From: Wenzhouxiangella sp. | Lineage (GTDB): Bacteria; Pseudomonadota; Gammaproteobacteria; Xanthomonadales; Wenzhouxiangellaceae | Reading direction: 5' to 3' | DNA: 22,663 nucleotides | NCBI GenBank assembly: GCA_007123575.1 | Contig: SKKV01000145.1 | Location: 1-22,663, forward strand | Shown: positions 22,593 through 22,663 of the stretch, piece after piece | Layout of the letters: each line of letters opens with the position of its first letter | Position numbering within the stretch: the first letter of the stretch is position 1 | Position numbers and translations under genes: made by a program | The notes under the pieces: generated by a model | Told to the model about the DNA's origin: nothing | The model's input: only the letters and a program-made list of their open reading frames with translations | The model's database searches: none

Positions 22593-22663
22593 CGCCTTGA
22601 TCCTTGCGCCTTGATCCTTGCGCCTTGATCCTTGCGCCTTGATCCTTGCGCCTTGATCCTTGC
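22574..22663. repeat. Tandem repeat, 14-base unit made of two heptads
   Basis: The unit CCTTGCGCCTTGAT is repeated six times without error from 22574 to 22657 and continues with six bases to the window end, so the total length is unknown. Each unit is two related heptads, CCTTGCG and CCTTGAT. It resembles the short heptanucleotide tandem repeats described in some bacterial genomes. No protein-coding use is apparent in the part seen. Confidence 0.95.

Noticed and set aside
22574..22663. CRISPR array
   Set aside because: The units are directly joined 14-base repeats without unique spacers, and no cas gene is present.

Overview
The window reads as a continuous piece of chromosome from a G+C-rich gammaproteobacterium. 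The gene order thrS-infC-rpmI-rplT-pheS-pheT-ihfA-merR followed by tRNA-Pro is a gammaproteobacterial housekeeping cluster. The company of scpAB-rluB, rnr-rlmB, an MltD lysozyme and FolE2 would fit a Xanthomonadales/Chromatiales-type lineage (for example Wenzhouxiangella-like). That placement is inference; I have no sequence comparison to back it. Coding density is very high and no gene-free stretch exceeds 300 bases. I see no insertion sequence, prophage, CRISPR array or other clearly acquired DNA.

Layout, left to right. (1) Plus strand 1-2316: the 3' part of scpA, then scpB and rluB (chromosome condensation and 23S rRNA pseudouridylation). scpB and rluB overlap by 188 bases in different frames. 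(2) Minus strand 5113-2280: a sensor histidine kinase and an NtrC-family sigma-54 activator, translationally coupled and convergent with rluB. (3) Plus strand 5225-5751: a near-consensus sigma-54 promoter, a small exported DUF4168 protein and a strong terminator. (4) Minus strand 9237-5763: rnr, rlmB and a guanine-deaminase-like enzyme, each overlapping the next by 4 bases. (5) Plus strand 9276-12719: promoter, MltD-type lytic transglycosylase, M23 endopeptidase and an unrecognised lipoprotein, a probable envelope operon. (6) Minus strand 13714-12743: folE2. (7) Minus strand 21315-13844: thrS, infC (ATC start), rpmI, rplT, pheS, pheT, ihfA, a MerR regulator and tRNA-Pro(GGG). (8) Minus strand 21573-21454: tRNA-Val(GAC) with its own promoter. 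(9) Minus strand 22521-21613: a cytosolic 5'-nucleotidase, preceded by a heptad-based tandem and inverted repeat that runs off the window end.

The most interesting part is the two-component/sigma-54 locus. An NtrC-type activator and its kinase are divergent from a small secreted protein gene whose upstream region carries a 10-of-12-position match to the -24/-12 promoter. Three CATG-centred palindromes lie upstream, two of them near -139 and -108 relative to the predicted start. This suggests a self-contained envelope-signal circuit whose local target is the DUF4168 protein. Other points of note are the scpB/rluB overprint, in which one DNA stretch encodes an acidic tail in one frame and a purely basic tail in the other; the ATC start of infC; and the heptad repeat upstream of the nucleotidase.
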